From Paenibacillus sp. MAEPY2 (lineage in GTDB: Bacteria > Bacillota > Bacilli > Paenibacillales > Paenibacillaceae), in assembly GCF_000499205.1 (NCBI RefSeq), contig NZ_AWUK01000006.1, forward strand, positions 62,001-126,000: a stretch of DNA of 64,000 nt, written 5' to 3'. The position numbers were made by a program, and so were the translations under genes. Below the pieces are notes generated by a model. That model was not told where the DNA came from. It did no database searches and saw nothing but the letters and a program-made list of their open reading frames with translations. Shown piece after piece: positions 19,162-28,151 of the stretch; the first letter of the stretch is position 1; the number at the start of each line of letters is the position of its first letter.

Positions 19162-20172
19162 CTACAATGAAACCAATGCCCCGCGCTCATCCGCCGAACG
19201 CATCTCGGCTTCAATTAACTCAAGTGTGCCCGTTGCGCTCTCCGGTGTACATACAGATACAGGCGTACCTGCTTGAACAGACTGGATAAAATATTTAAGC
19301 TGGTGATAATATCCCGAGTCGGGTGACAGCTCGGCAACGAAGCCGGGAGCATTATTCGGATTTACTTTCAGCTCACCATTCTCAAAGACCAGATTCCCCT
19401 GCTCCAAATTAACACGATACGTCATCGAGAAACCGTAATCTCCTTGCAGTGTCCAATCAGCTTGGGCATTCAGCACTTTTCCATCAGGATATATATAATT
19501 GGTGGACACCGTATCATAGCCACTTCCCGGAATGACGTTGCGAGCCAGCGTAGATACGTGATCCGGTTTACCAAACAGCCAGTGAATAATATCCGCATCA
19601 TGGATGTGCATATCTAATATGCAGCCACCACTTTTCTCCCCATCCAGGAACCACTCTTGAGGCAAACCTGAACCCCGGAAGAAATAACCTGCGTTTACTG
19701 CTCCATACCGACCATCTTCTACAACAGATTTCAGGTAGCTATAGGCTGGCCAGAAGCGTAAACATTGACCAATCATCAGTGTTTTTCCGGTCGCTTTAGC
19801 GGTCTCTGCCATCTTCCAGCCTTCCGCCGAATGACGTGCAATCGGCTTCTCGCACAGCACATGCATGCCTTTCTCCAGCAAGGAACACGTTAGTTCAGCA
19901 TGTAATGGGGTCGGCAGCGTAATATCAATGATATCCAGTTCCTCTTGCTCCAGCATTGCGTCGATGTTGTCGTACAGACGATAAGGTGTGAGATCATATA
20001 CCTCTTGCTCTGTCGCCATATTGCCGGCTGCTTTACCGTTCTTCAGTTCCTCAATTCTCAGATCGCAGATGGCTACCAATTCCACGGGCTCCCCTTCGGA
20101 AGCGAGGCGCACATAGTTATCAAAATGCATACGTCCCATAAATCCAAAACCGATCAATCCCACTTTTAACAT
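19162..20172 (-). CDS. Gfo/Idh/MocA-family NAD(P)-dependent sugar oxidoreductase
   Basis: 336 residues. N-terminal Rossmann domain with VGLIGFGFMGRMHFDNY and the family hallmark CEKPIARHSAEG; the C-terminal alpha/beta domain carries the usual GGCILDMHIHDADIIHWLFG with the catalytic-region Asp/His pair. Start chosen at ATG 20172 (MLKVGLIG), with GGGAGG 7 nt upstream. Last gene of the operon CBM9-like / isomerase / oxidoreductase that diverges from an AraC regulator. It probably oxidises or reduces a sugar or inositol derivative; the exact substrate is not readable. Confidence 0.9.
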   Translation of the reverse strand: MLKVGLIGFGFMGRMHFDNYVRLASEGEPVELVAICDLRIEELKNGKAAGNMATEQEVYDLTPYRLYDNIDAMLEQEELDIIDITLPTPLHAELTCSLLEKGMHVLCEKPIARHSAEGWKMAETAKATGKTLMIGQCLRFWPAYSYLKSVVEDGRYGAVNAGYFFRGSGLPQEWFLDGEKSGGCILDMHIHDADIIHWLFGKPDHVSTLARNVIPGSGYDTVSTNYIYPDGKVLNAQADWTLQGDYGFSMTYRVNLEQGNLVFENGELKVNPNNAPGFVAELSPDSGYYHQLKYFIQSVQAGTPVSVCTPESATGTLELIEAEMRSADERGALVSL

Positions 20173-20233
20173 GTTTCTACCTCCCAAATAAAAGTTGTAT
20201 TTGCATAAACAGTGTTAGCTGTATCTTCTATTC

Positions 20234-21076
20234 CTAAGAACGTCCAAGAATGGCATCCATCGCTTTGGATGTGTTGAATATGATCTGCTTCGAATGATGA
20301 GTGTACGCCGGAATCATCTCGCCCGTCACGTAGTTGTCGTATCCAATAGCCTGCAATGCCTCCATCACCGCCGGGTAATTCACATCTCCAGCCAGCAGGT
20401 CCACAAATCCGTGAAGTCCACCCGCTTGACGACGATAATCCTTGAAGTGCACCTTTTTGATCCGATGACCGAGAATGCGAACCCACTGCTCCGGGTATCC
20501 GTTCTGTACCACATTGCCCACATCAAAATACGAACCTATATAATTGGAGTTAAAAGAATCAATAAAGGTACGTAGCTCTAGCGGCGACACCAGAAATTTG
20601 TTCCATACGTTCTCAATGCCAATCGATACGCCGGCACGTTCCGCATATGGCAGCAAATGCGCTATAGCTTCTTGGGCCCGTTCGTAGGCAACTTCATAAT
20701 CGGTTACTTCGCTGTCTGGAATAAAATCAACACCAACCGCACCCGGAATGACCAGAATGGTATCCACTCCAAAGGCCGAGGCAAGCTCCAGCTGTTTTTT
20801 ACATACATCCAATGCTTTCGTACGGATCTCTGGACGAGCGCTCGTCATCGGGTAATCCCAGTACAATCCGGTGGCAAGTCCCGCGATCTCAAGTCCGGCT
20901 TCTTCGAGGCGCCCTTGAATATCACGAACCTCCTGATCCGTGGCAGACAGACTCAGTTCTCCTTCTCCATTAAGCGAAAGTTCAATTCCCTCAAAGCCAG
21001 CTTGCTTCGCCGTCTGAATACAATCCGCAATAGAGGCATCTCCTGGAAACGACCATATATTAATCCCTTTTTTCAT
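20234..21076 (-). CDS. Sugar phosphate isomerase/epimerase (xylose isomerase-like TIM barrel)
   Basis: 280 residues starting at ATG 21076 (MKKGINIWSF), with AGGAGGG 7 nt upstream. The TIM-barrel features of the AP endonuclease 2 / IolE-IolI group are visible: AKQAGFEGIELSLNGEG, VSIGIENVWNKFLVSP with the metal-ligand Glu, YFDVGNVVQNGYP, KKVHFKDYRR and NYVTGEMIP. It probably works in series with the adjacent oxidoreductase in breakdown of a sugar or glycoside. Such isomerase/oxidoreductase pairs are common in inositol and keto-glycoside pathways. Confidence 0.88.
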   Translation of the reverse strand: MKKGINIWSFPGDASIADCIQTAKQAGFEGIELSLNGEGELSLSATDQEVRDIQGRLEEAGLEIAGLATGLYWDYPMTSARPEIRTKALDVCKKQLELASAFGVDTILVIPGAVGVDFIPDSEVTDYEVAYERAQEAIAHLLPYAERAGVSIGIENVWNKFLVSPLELRTFIDSFNSNYIGSYFDVGNVVQNGYPEQWVRILGHRIKKVHFKDYRRQAGGLHGFVDLLAGDVNYPAVMEALQAIGYDNYVTGEMIPAYTHHSKQIIFNTSKAMDAILGRS

Positions 21077-21127
21077 CCGAATACCCTCCTTCAAAAATAT
21101 ACAAACCTGTTCTTCAGCAGTGCATGA

Positions 21128-21769
21128 CTATCCCAATCGAAAATAACCAAATCGGGCAGGCAAATGAAAGTTTACAGCGCCCGTAGGCTGCCATGCCTGA
21201 TATTCCCTTTCTCCTTGCACATTCTCGTCAATTCGGTAAGCGTTGACCCTCCAGCATACCCCTTTGGTTAGGGGAGACTTGAAGTTACTGGCGGGAATAT
21301 GAATCAAATACACCCGATTGCCCTGGCGGTCCACTTCTACAGCCGTTTGCAAACCTTCCAGCTGCCAGGTTACATCGGCTTTCAATTCGGAACCATCGCC
21401 GTTATTGTGGATGAGTGCATCAAACACCACGTTGTGCGGACTGACCTCCAGTTCGATGTAGTTGCTGCCATCGCCCTGTTCATCAATGAACAGTTCAACT
21501 ACATCCTGTTCGTACAGCGGCTGATCCCTTTCCGTAAAATCAGATACGACGTGATCATCCTGGCATACAAAGCGAATATGCAAATATTCCGGGCTCCATC
21601 CAAAACGGACTTCCGTGGATTGATGCGGTGGTCTGCCTGTTACGGTGTCGACCAGTTTCAATGGAACACATCGCTCCCAATCCTCAGCCGAGGGGAATCC
21701 ACTCTGTGCAACGGACCTAAGTGGTTCGCAGCAATAACTCATGCTCCGTTCCGTAGGGAGAGAGCGCAT
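21128..21769 (-). CDS. CBM9-like (DUF1083) carbohydrate-binding protein, no signal peptide
   Basis: 213 residues. A single beta-sandwich of the family 9 carbohydrate-binding type: EVRFGWSPEYLHIRFVCQDD, QDVVELFIDEQGDGSNYIELEVSP and WRVNAYRID. No signal peptide or other domain is present, unusual for a CBM9 relative and suggesting a cytoplasmic ligand-binding role. The second of two nearby ATGs (21769) is preferred because AAGGAG is 9 nt upstream; the first (21775) is only 3 nt from it. First gene of the AraC-divergent operon. Confidence 0.8.
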   Translation of the reverse strand: MRSLPTERSMSYCCEPLRSVAQSGFPSAEDWERCVPLKLVDTVTGRPPHQSTEVRFGWSPEYLHIRFVCQDDHVVSDFTERDQPLYEQDVVELFIDEQGDGSNYIELEVSPHNVVFDALIHNNGDGSELKADVTWQLEGLQTAVEVDRQGNRVYLIHIPASNFKSPLTKGVCWRVNAYRIDENVQGEREYQAWQPTGAVNFHLPARFGYFRLG

Positions 21770-21957
21770 CGTCATCCTCTCCTTTTTTAGCTTAATCCGT
21801 GATGTTGTCTCTCTCGTAAGAACATGTGATAATACACATATTATAAATAATTTACGGGATCATTTATTTAGGAGATAAAGAGATTATTTGCACAATTCCG
21901 TTCAGTTTTAACTAGATATATTTTTGTCCAATCTCATAGAGAAAGGGATGGGATTTC

Positions 21958-22863
21958 ATGTCTCTCCAACAAGTGATATATCCTCTGCAACGAACCGCCC
22001 ATTACAAGGAATGGTCTCCCAACGTGCATTACGCTCAGTTTCAGAGCCTTCCTCCCGGGAAGCTGGCCAAGCGGCGTCTATATGATTTTGAACTTCTGTA
22101 CGTCTCTCAAGGTGAAGCCGCAACTTATATGAACGATAAACAACATATTTTGAAGGCAGGTCAGCTCATCATGCTACCTGCCGGGGTCTATCACCAGAAT
22201 GAAGTGGTCTCCAGCCCGGAAGCACGTTTTATTGGCATTCATTTTGATTTTTTCAACGAATTGACCATTCAGACCGAGGCAGACATGGTTGTGAACGAGG
22301 AGACGGTTCAGCATCATAAATTCGGAGTGGAAGCTTGCACAGAAGGCATGACGCCGCTATCTAACAACCCGGTGTATACCCCTTCTCCAGCTGCCGTACA
22401 GCTTATGGAGCAATTGGTTCATGAATTTACGATGCGCCCACCGGGATATGAACTGGTATGCAAAGCTCTGATGCTACAACTATTGACCCACCTGCTTCGT
22501 TCATCCTGGCGAAGTTCATCCCGTCATGATTCGGTGCACGGAGAGAAGCTGCTGGAACTCATGAAACGCATAGAGGTCGCCCCATCCGACCCGTGGACCA
22601 ATTCGAGCATCGCCAAACAATTAAATCTGAGTGTGGATCACATGGCCAAATTGTTCAAACAGATGGCGGGCATGCCGCCCAACGAATATATTCAATCCAT
22701 CCGCCTGAGCGAGGCACGCAAACTGCTGCGGGAAACAGATCATTCCATTGAGGCTGTGGGTATACAAAGCGGTTACCCGGATATTCATTATTTCAGCCGC
22801 ATGTTCCGCAAATATGAGGGCATTTCACCACGGGAATACCGGAAATTGTCCAGAATGCTATAA
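21958..22863 (+). CDS. AraC-family transcriptional regulator
   Basis: 301 residues. The N-terminal cupin sensor domain (about 15-110) includes RRLYDFELLYVSQGEA and GQLIMLPAGVYHQNE. The C-terminal double helix-turn-helix (about 200-298) includes SSIAKQLNLSVDHMAKLFKQ and SIEAVGIQSGYPDIHYFSRM with the closing GISPREYRKL. It probably binds a sugar and activates the divergent operon, whose promoter has a TATAAT (21840-21845) but a poor -35, as expected for an activated promoter. Confidence 0.93.
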   Translation: MSLQQVIYPLQRTAHYKEWSPNVHYAQFQSLPPGKLAKRRLYDFELLYVSQGEAATYMNDKQHILKAGQLIMLPAGVYHQNEVVSSPEARFIGIHFDFFNELTIQTEADMVVNEETVQHHKFGVEACTEGMTPLSNNPVYTPSPAAVQLMEQLVHEFTMRPPGYELVCKALMLQLLTHLLRSSWRSSSRHDSVHGEKLLELMKRIEVAPSDPWTNSSIAKQLNLSVDHMAKLFKQMAGMPPNEYIQSIRLSEARKLLRETDHSIEAVGIQSGYPDIHYFSRMFRKYEGISPREYRKLSRML

Positions 22864-22867
22864 AAAA

Positions 22868-22905
22868 GAGCAGCCTGCCAACCGGCAGGCTGCTCATACT
22901 TTTTG
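22868..22905 (+). terminator. Terminator after araC-type gene
   Basis: GAGCAGCCTGCC-AACC-GGCAGGCTGCTC, a perfect 12-bp stem, followed by ATACTTTTTG. Confidence 0.9.
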
Positions 22906-23194
22906 AACTAATGTTTCCCATTAGTTGAATGATGAAATATTCAAAAACCATATCCACTCCTCGTAAGCAATCATTAGCGTAATTCCCATGTGTTTAATGG
23001 GCTTGCACTATTGCTGGCAATCATACCAGAACTACTGCTTGACGAGGTTAAACAATGAATCACTATCGACCTCTCTACCGAGAGGGAGCCGAATGAACTC
23101 AAGACTATATGGGTTTTGGACTACACCAAAAAAAAATGTCACAAAACGACTACTTGAGATTGTTATATAGACGAAAAGCAAAGGAGGTGATCGC
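22906..23194. other. Intergenic stretch with no gene found
   Basis: It contains an 8-bp inverted repeat AACTAATG/CATTAGTT (22906-22926) just after the terminator and a small CCTCTC/GAGAGG hairpin near 23070-23090. It must also hold the promoter of the sigma gene, which I could not assign. No open frame with a ribosome site was found. Confidence 0.4.
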
Positions 23195-23776
23195 TTGGAA
23201 GAAGCGAGACCTAGTACCGCAGCTACAGAGGAAATAGAGATTGCTGTTGCATTGGTGAAGGCAGGAAATCATGAAGCTTATACCTCTATCATTCACAGAT
23301 TTGAAAAGCCCATGTACATCTATTGCTATCATCTGCTCAAAAATAGGGAAGAAGCTCAAGATGCCGTTCAAGAGATTTTTATCAAAGCTTATCAGGATAT
23401 TCACCGGTACCAGCCTACTGTTTCCTTCTCAGCATGGTTGTACAAGCTTGCCTATCATCACAGCCTCAACCTACTAAAGAAACAGCATCGAAGGTTAAGA
23501 ATTATGGCACGCTTCAAGCAACAGGAGGAAACCCAGGAGCACATTCCAGAGCAGAAATCGGCTATAACTGAGCTGCTGACCTATCTCACTCCTGAGGAAA
23601 GACACATTCTGCTGCTGAAAGCAGTGGAGCAATACAATTTTGAAGAGATTGCCCAAATCATGGACGGTAAACCAGCAACCGTGCGAAAAAAATATCAACG
23701 CTTGCGCCAGAAGCTCATGGAACAAGCCACCAAACAACGAAGGGTAGGTGGATTATTTGCGCAATCAAACGAATGA
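23195..23776 (+). CDS. ECF-type RNA polymerase sigma factor with linked regulator
   Basis: 193 residues starting at TTG 23195, with a near-perfect AAGGAGGTGA 4 nt upstream. Region 2: YIYCYHLLKNREEAQDAVQEIFIKAYQDI; region 4: LTPEERHILLLKAVEQYNFEEIAQIM followed by TVRKKYQRLRQKL. The stop lies 29 nt inside the following gene, so the two are co-translated. It should direct RNA polymerase to a stress regulon while held in check by the downstream product. Confidence 0.92.
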   Translation: MEEARPSTAATEEIEIAVALVKAGNHEAYTSIIHRFEKPMYIYCYHLLKNREEAQDAVQEIFIKAYQDIHRYQPTVSFSAWLYKLAYHHSLNLLKKQHRRLRIMARFKQQEETQEHIPEQKSAITELLTYLTPEERHILLLKAVEQYNFEEIAQIMDGKPATVRKKYQRLRQKLMEQATKQRRVGGLFAQSNE

Positions 23777-24479
23777 CAAGCAAATGGAGCATATTGAAGG
23801 CATAATCCGAGAAACCGAGACGCCACAGTTTAGTCTTAGTACACAAATTATGAATCGAATAGGAGAGAATTCCATGAATAAGACTACCAAACGAGGAAAT
23901 ATGCTTAAGAAAACATTGATCGCCGGCACTACTGCAGCAGCACTTGGACTAGGGATCATCAGTACCGGCTTTATCTCACCGGTAATGGCAGATGCGCTGG
24001 GCCAAATCCCTATGATCGGTAGTCTATTCCATAATAACGTGGATAACGGACTGAAGTCTGCTGCAGAGAATGGCCTTATTACCAAGCTTGACATAAGCGA
24101 CGTCCATGAAGGCGTAACGTTGAGAGTTTCAGAGGTTTACCACGATGGAAGCAGCCTGTCGATTGCCCTTGAACGCGAAGGAGTAACCACGACAGAGGAT
24201 CGGTTAATTGGCCCCTCGGAAAATAGGGAAAAAGGCCTGCTCGTGACCGAAGAGCTTATTGTCCTGGTTAACGGCGAACAAGTCCTACCAAGTAGCATAA
24301 TGCCATTGATCAAATCCGATCATACTGTACAAAAGAATGCAGCGTTGCTGGAACTATCAACCGATAACGACGCGCTGCCGCTCCCGGATCAATTTGAATT
24401 AACTCTCCAGGTTAAACTGGCAGGGATCGATGATACTTATGAATTCCAAGTGCCTGTGAGCAAGGCAGTAGCACAATAA
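23748..24479 (+). CDS. DUF4179-type membrane anti-sigma factor candidate
   Basis: 243 residues from GTG 23748, overlapping the sigma gene by 29 nt. Order: a cytoplasmic N-terminal segment (about 1-50), one transmembrane helix (about 55-78, LIAGTTAAALGLGIISTGF), then an extracytoplasmic DUF4179-like domain (ALGQIPMIGSLFHNN, GVTLRVSEVYHDGSSLSIALE). This layout and position fit an anti-sigma factor that binds the ECF sigma with its cytoplasmic end and senses envelope conditions. No ZAS zinc motif is seen. Confidence 0.85.
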   Translation: MDYLRNQTNDKQMEHIEGIIRETETPQFSLSTQIMNRIGENSMNKTTKRGNMLKKTLIAGTTAAALGLGIISTGFISPVMADALGQIPMIGSLFHNNVDNGLKSAAENGLITKLDISDVHEGVTLRVSEVYHDGSSLSIALEREGVTTTEDRLIGPSENREKGLLVTEELIVLVNGEQVLPSSIMPLIKSDHTVQKNAALLELSTDNDALPLPDQFELTLQVKLAGIDDTYEFQVPVSKAVAQ

Positions 24480-24491
24480 CTTAGTACACAG

Positions 24492-24526
24492 CCCCTTCCG
24501 CTGAACAAACAGCAGAGGGGGTTTTT
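24492..24526 (+). terminator. Terminator after sigma/anti-sigma operon
   Basis: CCCCTTCCGCTG pairs with CAGCAGAGGGGG (two mismatches) and is followed by TTTTT. Confidence 0.8.
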
Positions 24527-24611
24527 ACTGCACGAATTGATTTATACTTAAACCTAGCAAATGCAACATAAAAAATTCTACTGATTTCAGCATCAATCGA
24601 ATTGCCAAAAG

Positions 24612-25640
24612 CTATTCCCGCTTGCCATTGGAAGACTGGCGGAATATGCAGCGGTACGGAACGATCATTTTGACAGCCACTTCATATGGATGATCCAAAT
24701 AATCGAGCAGCAGTTTAACCGCGAACATGCCCATCTCCAGCTTAGGCACATGGATTGTGGATAACGGCGGAGAGGTGAATTCGGATATTTCAATGTTATC
24801 CACACCAAAAAAGGCGATGTCCTCCGGGATGCGGAGTCCCTGTTCGGTTGCAGCCCGCATGGCCGCAATCGCCATCATGTCACTGGCTGCAAATATGGCT
24901 GTAGGTCTGTTCGCATTGTTGGTAAATGCCTGCTTGGTGAATTCGTAGCTTAGCGAAACATCCCATTTCACATCAATTACCCAGTCATTATCAATAGTCA
25001 ACCCTGCGTCAGTCATTGCACGCCGATAACCAAGAAAACGTTTTTCCTCCAAAAAATCATTCTTGAATTCTGCCCCGCCAATATAGGCAATGATCCGATG
25101 GCCTTGAGCAATCAGATGATTCGTCGCCTCTCTGGCCGCCTCTTCCCGATCATAACCGACAACCGGAATGTCCGGGTCCGTAATATCTACACCCACAACA
25201 GTCCGCACATTGGCCTTGAGCCAGCGATAGGCTTCCGGATCAATTCGTTCCACGACAATCATACCGTCAATCCGGTGTTCCTTCACCAGAGACTGCAGCT
25301 GCACGATATCCCCGTCATTCTCAATGCTATATACAAATTCCAGCCGCATGCCCGCTTCGGCAAGCTGCTTCTCAATGCCTTCCATAATGACTGAAAAATA
25401 AGGACTGTTGTATTTGTTCTGCGGAATGGCGACCACACAACCAATGGCATAAGCCGTTTTAGGTTCAATCTTCTTTTTCTTGGCCGGACGCTGTGAGCGA
25501 TAACCCAACTCCTCGGCCGTATCCCAGATCTTTTTGCGGGTTTCATCGCTGACCGATCGATTGACATCGTTCTTCATCACACGTGAAACGGTAGAGATCG
25601 ATACACCAACGCGGTCTGCAATATCCTTCAATTTTGCCAT
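24612..25640 (-). CDS. LacI-family transcriptional repressor of the adjacent glycan locus
   Basis: 342 residues. N-terminal helix-turn-helix (about 3-25, LKDIADRVGVSISTVSRVMK) and hinge helix, followed by a periplasmic-binding-protein-like sugar domain: GCVVAIPQNKYNSPYFSVIM, HLIAQGHRIIAYIGG, AIFAASDMMAIAAM, IPEDIAFFGVDNIEIS and SPPLSTIHVP. AGGTGGGG lies 7 nt upstream of the ATG. Its own promoter carries the 13-bp operator ATTTGCGGCAAAT at the expected start of transcription, so it is probably autoregulated; four more copies lie in the divergent control region at 30.2-30.6 kb. It should release DNA on binding a sugar from the imported glycan. Confidence 0.94.
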   Translation of the reverse strand: MAKLKDIADRVGVSISTVSRVMKNDVNRSVSDETRKKIWDTAEELGYRSQRPAKKKKIEPKTAYAIGCVVAIPQNKYNSPYFSVIMEGIEKQLAEAGMRLEFVYSIENDGDIVQLQSLVKEHRIDGMIVVERIDPEAYRWLKANVRTVVGVDITDPDIPVVGYDREEAAREATNHLIAQGHRIIAYIGGAEFKNDFLEEKRFLGYRRAMTDAGLTIDNDWVIDVKWDVSLSYEFTKQAFTNNANRPTAIFAASDMMAIAAMRAATEQGLRIPEDIAFFGVDNIEISEFTSPPLSTIHVPKLEMGMFAVKLLLDYLDHPYEVAVKMIVPYRCIFRQSSNGKRE

Positions 25641-25717
25641 GTGAAGTCCCCACCTTTCCTTTACCTATATATTTTAACCCCATTCATATTGGGGCAATTT
25701 TATCTCAGCTAACACAA

Positions 25718-25730
25718 ATTTGCGGCAAAT
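25718..25730. promoter_or_regulatory. LacI-type operator copy 1 (ATTTGCGGCAAAT)
   Basis: Perfect odd palindrome ATTTGC-G-GCAAAT placed directly after the -10 of the repressor promoter, covering the predicted transcription start. Confidence 0.85.
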
Positions 25731-25733
25731 ATA

Positions 25734-25762
25734 ATTCTATATTTCTACTGGGCAGAAGTCAA
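25734..25762 (-). promoter_or_regulatory. Promoter of the LacI-family gene
   Basis: Minus strand TTGACT (25757-25762), 17-nt spacer, TAGAAT (25734-25739). Confidence 0.7.
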
Positions 25763-25800
25763 TGAAATGGTGTACAGACGCAGTCTTTTATAAAAGAATA

Positions 25801-25838
25801 GCGACAGTCAGGGAGCTTGCTCTCCCCTATACTGCCGC
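25801..25838 (-). terminator. Terminator after the sugar ABC operon
   Basis: On the minus strand GCGGCAGT pairs with ACTGTCGC and inner GGGAG with CTCCC, followed by TATTCTTTTAT; about 55 nt beyond the binding-protein stop. Confidence 0.75.
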
Positions 25839-25892
25839 CAATTTATAATCCTTTAAAGAAAACGTATGATACTCTGCCGCCTCTTTAACTAC

Positions 25893-27236
25893 TTATTGCA
25901 TCTTGGAGGCCAAATCCTTCAGCGCTGCGTTCAGGTCACCATCCCCGGCAAGTGGAAGTTTGAGTGATTGCTCACCATATGTCCAGACCAGATCGGTTTT
26001 CTTGGTTGTAAAGGGAGAGACAATACCATACTGCTGCGCATCCAGGAAGATTTTATTATCTTCGCCTACAGTAGCAATATAGGCATCCGCTGCGGCCTTG
26101 TTAGCAGGAATGGAATATCCCTGCTTTGCCAGTTCAGTCTGTCCTTCCGGACCCGCAAGCCAAGCGAGCAGCTTGTAGGCCGCCTCTTCATGCTTGGTGT
26201 TGGAGCTGATTGCAAGACCTGCTGGCTGAACGACAGTCTGGTTGGTTTTGAATTTCGGCAAATAGGAGATACCGTAATCCACGCCAGCCTCCTGGTAGTT
26301 GGTTGTATTCCAGCTGCCACCCGGATTCATCGCTACTTTGGATGTAGTGATCGCAAGATTCACCTGTCCACCTAAACCTTCAATCTGTGCAGGTGTGGTG
26401 TTAATCTTTTTGTTTTTGGTCATATCGATAAAATAGTTCAGCACTTCCATCGCTTCAGGTGTCTCAAGCGCAAGGGAACCATCGTCATTCACCAGCTTCG
26501 CTCCGTTGGACCACAGCTCTGGCTCCAGGAACCAATCCATCGTTGATCCCGGTGAAATGGACAAGCCCCACTGCACAATGTTACCGGCATCAAAACCCGC
26601 TTCGTCTGCGCTTTTCCCGTTCTTATCCAGCGTCAGCTTGGTTGCAATATCGGTAATTTCATCCCATGTCGGTTCAAGCGATGGAACCGGGGCCTTATGA
26701 GGATTGGTTGCTTCGTTCTCAAAGATCGCTTTGTTGTAATACCATACGATAACGTTGGCATCGATCGGCAAGGATACTTGTTTACCCTGATATTGGTGAA
26801 GACCCAGCAGACTTTTGTCCACATTGTTCAGATCAAACTGATTTTCCGCCAGCAAGCCGTCCAATTCCTTAAAAATGCCCAGCTCAGCGTATTTCTCTAC
26901 GTATGCATAACTCGTTTTGAACACATCCGGAAGTGTGCCCCCAGCTGCATTGGCTGTCAGTCCATCCCAGTAGCTGCCCCAATCCTTGCCTTCCAGCTTG
27001 ACCTTAATATCGGTATTCGCCTTCATGAACTGATCCAGCAGTTCCTGTGTACGATGAAGCTCTTCAGCAGTTCCCCATTGGGAGTACGTAATCGTTACAG
27101 GCTCGTTCTGGCTGCTGCCGGAATCCGTGGAGTCGGCGTTTTCGGAAGATCCCCCGTTTCCACATCCACTGATCACCACCATCGTTGCAAGCACAAGTGC
27201 CCATACATTGAATAGCCGTTTACTCTTCGCTCTCAT
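25893..27236 (-). CDS. Sugar ABC transporter substrate-binding lipoprotein (family 1)
   Basis: 447 residues. Signal peptide with lipobox VISGC (Cys near 25), Ser/Gly/Asp-rich linker, then a family 1 extracellular binding protein: TITYSQWGTAEELHRTQELL, AAGGTLPDVFKTSYAYVEKY, VSLPIDANVIVWYYNKAIF and a C-terminal AAYKLLAWLAGPEGQ. It captures an oligosaccharide for the two permeases encoded just upstream. ATG 27236 is preferred over GTG 27242 because GGGGAG is 8 nt rather than 2 nt away. Last gene of the oxidoreductase-permease-permease-binding protein operon, an order that puts the binding protein last. Confidence 0.93.
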   Translation of the reverse strand: MRAKSKRLFNVWALVLATMVVISGCGNGGSSENADSTDSGSSQNEPVTITYSQWGTAEELHRTQELLDQFMKANTDIKVKLEGKDWGSYWDGLTANAAGGTLPDVFKTSYAYVEKYAELGIFKELDGLLAENQFDLNNVDKSLLGLHQYQGKQVSLPIDANVIVWYYNKAIFENEATNPHKAPVPSLEPTWDEITDIATKLTLDKNGKSADEAGFDAGNIVQWGLSISPGSTMDWFLEPELWSNGAKLVNDDGSLALETPEAMEVLNYFIDMTKNKKINTTPAQIEGLGGQVNLAITTSKVAMNPGGSWNTTNYQEAGVDYGISYLPKFKTNQTVVQPAGLAISSNTKHEEAAYKLLAWLAGPEGQTELAKQGYSIPANKAAADAYIATVGEDNKIFLDAQQYGIVSPFTTKKTDLVWTYGEQSLKLPLAGDGDLNAALKDLASKMQ

Positions 27237-27306
27237 ATACACAGCTCCCCTTTAAGTCATATCAATAAGTCCTGTTCACCTGAAAACCGGAAAGCAGGCA
27301 GCCACT

Positions 27307-28140
27307 CTACCCTTTGGTGCCCGTAAGCACCACCCCCTCGACGATATAACGTTGTGCAAACAGATACAGCAGACCAATAGGCACAATACTGATGAATGCC
27401 CCAGCAGCAAGTGCCGGCAAATCCTGACTCGTCTGACCAATCAGCAGCTGCAAGCCCACACTCAGCGTGAACATCTCTGGGTTTTTGATATACAAGAACG
27501 GCCCCAGAAAATCGAGCCAGGAATTCACAAAGGCAAAAATAATGGTCGTCATAATAATCGGTTTGGACAGCGGCATAATGACGCGTGCATATACCGTCCA
27601 GCGATTGCCGCCGTCGAGATAGGTAGCCTCGTCCAGCTCCTGGGGAATGGTCATGAAAAACTGTCGGAACAGGAAGATATAATAGGCGCCTCCGAGCCAG
27701 GCTGGCACAATGAGCGGCAACCAGGTATCAATCCAATTCAGCTTGGAAAAAAGGACATACGAGGGAATCATCATAATGGATGGAGGAATCATCAAAGTAA
27801 CCAGCACCACTGGGAACAGAATATTCCGATACTTGGTTGCAAAGCGGGAAAAACCGTAAGCGACAAGTGAGCTCGAAACTACCGCGCCTGCCGCGACAAA
27901 GAAGGAAATGATAAATGAGTTCTGAATCCAATGCCACATCATCGGCTGTACGGCGAACAATCGTTCAAAAGCTTCCAGACTGAATGTGTCCGGAAGAATG
28001 GTTGGAGGGACCTTGTAGGTTTCCGCTTTGGTTTTCAGCATGGTCGAGAGCATCCATACCAGAGGCCCTGCGAACAGCATTAATGCTGCGATCAGCATGG
28101 TATATTGGGACGCTTTTACCGCTATTTTTCGGCTGTTCAT
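27307..28140 (-). CDS. Sugar ABC transporter permease (MalG type)
   Basis: 277 residues, six predicted transmembrane helices. The cytoplasmic EAA loop reads DEATYLDGGNRWTVYARVIMP and the conserved opening FAGPLVWMLSTMLKT is typical of MalG/LacG proteins. AGGAGGAG precedes the ATG, 11 nt after the stop of the other permease. No ATPase gene is in the operon, so it presumably uses a shared MsmK-type ATPase encoded elsewhere. Confidence 0.93.
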   Translation of the reverse strand: MNSRKIAVKASQYTMLIAALMLFAGPLVWMLSTMLKTKAETYKVPPTILPDTFSLEAFERLFAVQPMMWHWIQNSFIISFFVAAGAVVSSSLVAYGFSRFATKYRNILFPVVLVTLMIPPSIMMIPSYVLFSKLNWIDTWLPLIVPAWLGGAYYIFLFRQFFMTIPQELDEATYLDGGNRWTVYARVIMPLSKPIIMTTIIFAFVNSWLDFLGPFLYIKNPEMFTLSVGLQLLIGQTSQDLPALAAGAFISIVPIGLLYLFAQRYIVEGVVLTGTKG

Positions 28141-28151
28141 TAACTCTCCTC

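Noticed and set aside
22906..22926. AACTAATG/CATTAGTT inverted repeat as a second terminator
   Set aside because: It follows an already strong terminator and has no T tail; kept only as a note in the intergenic description.
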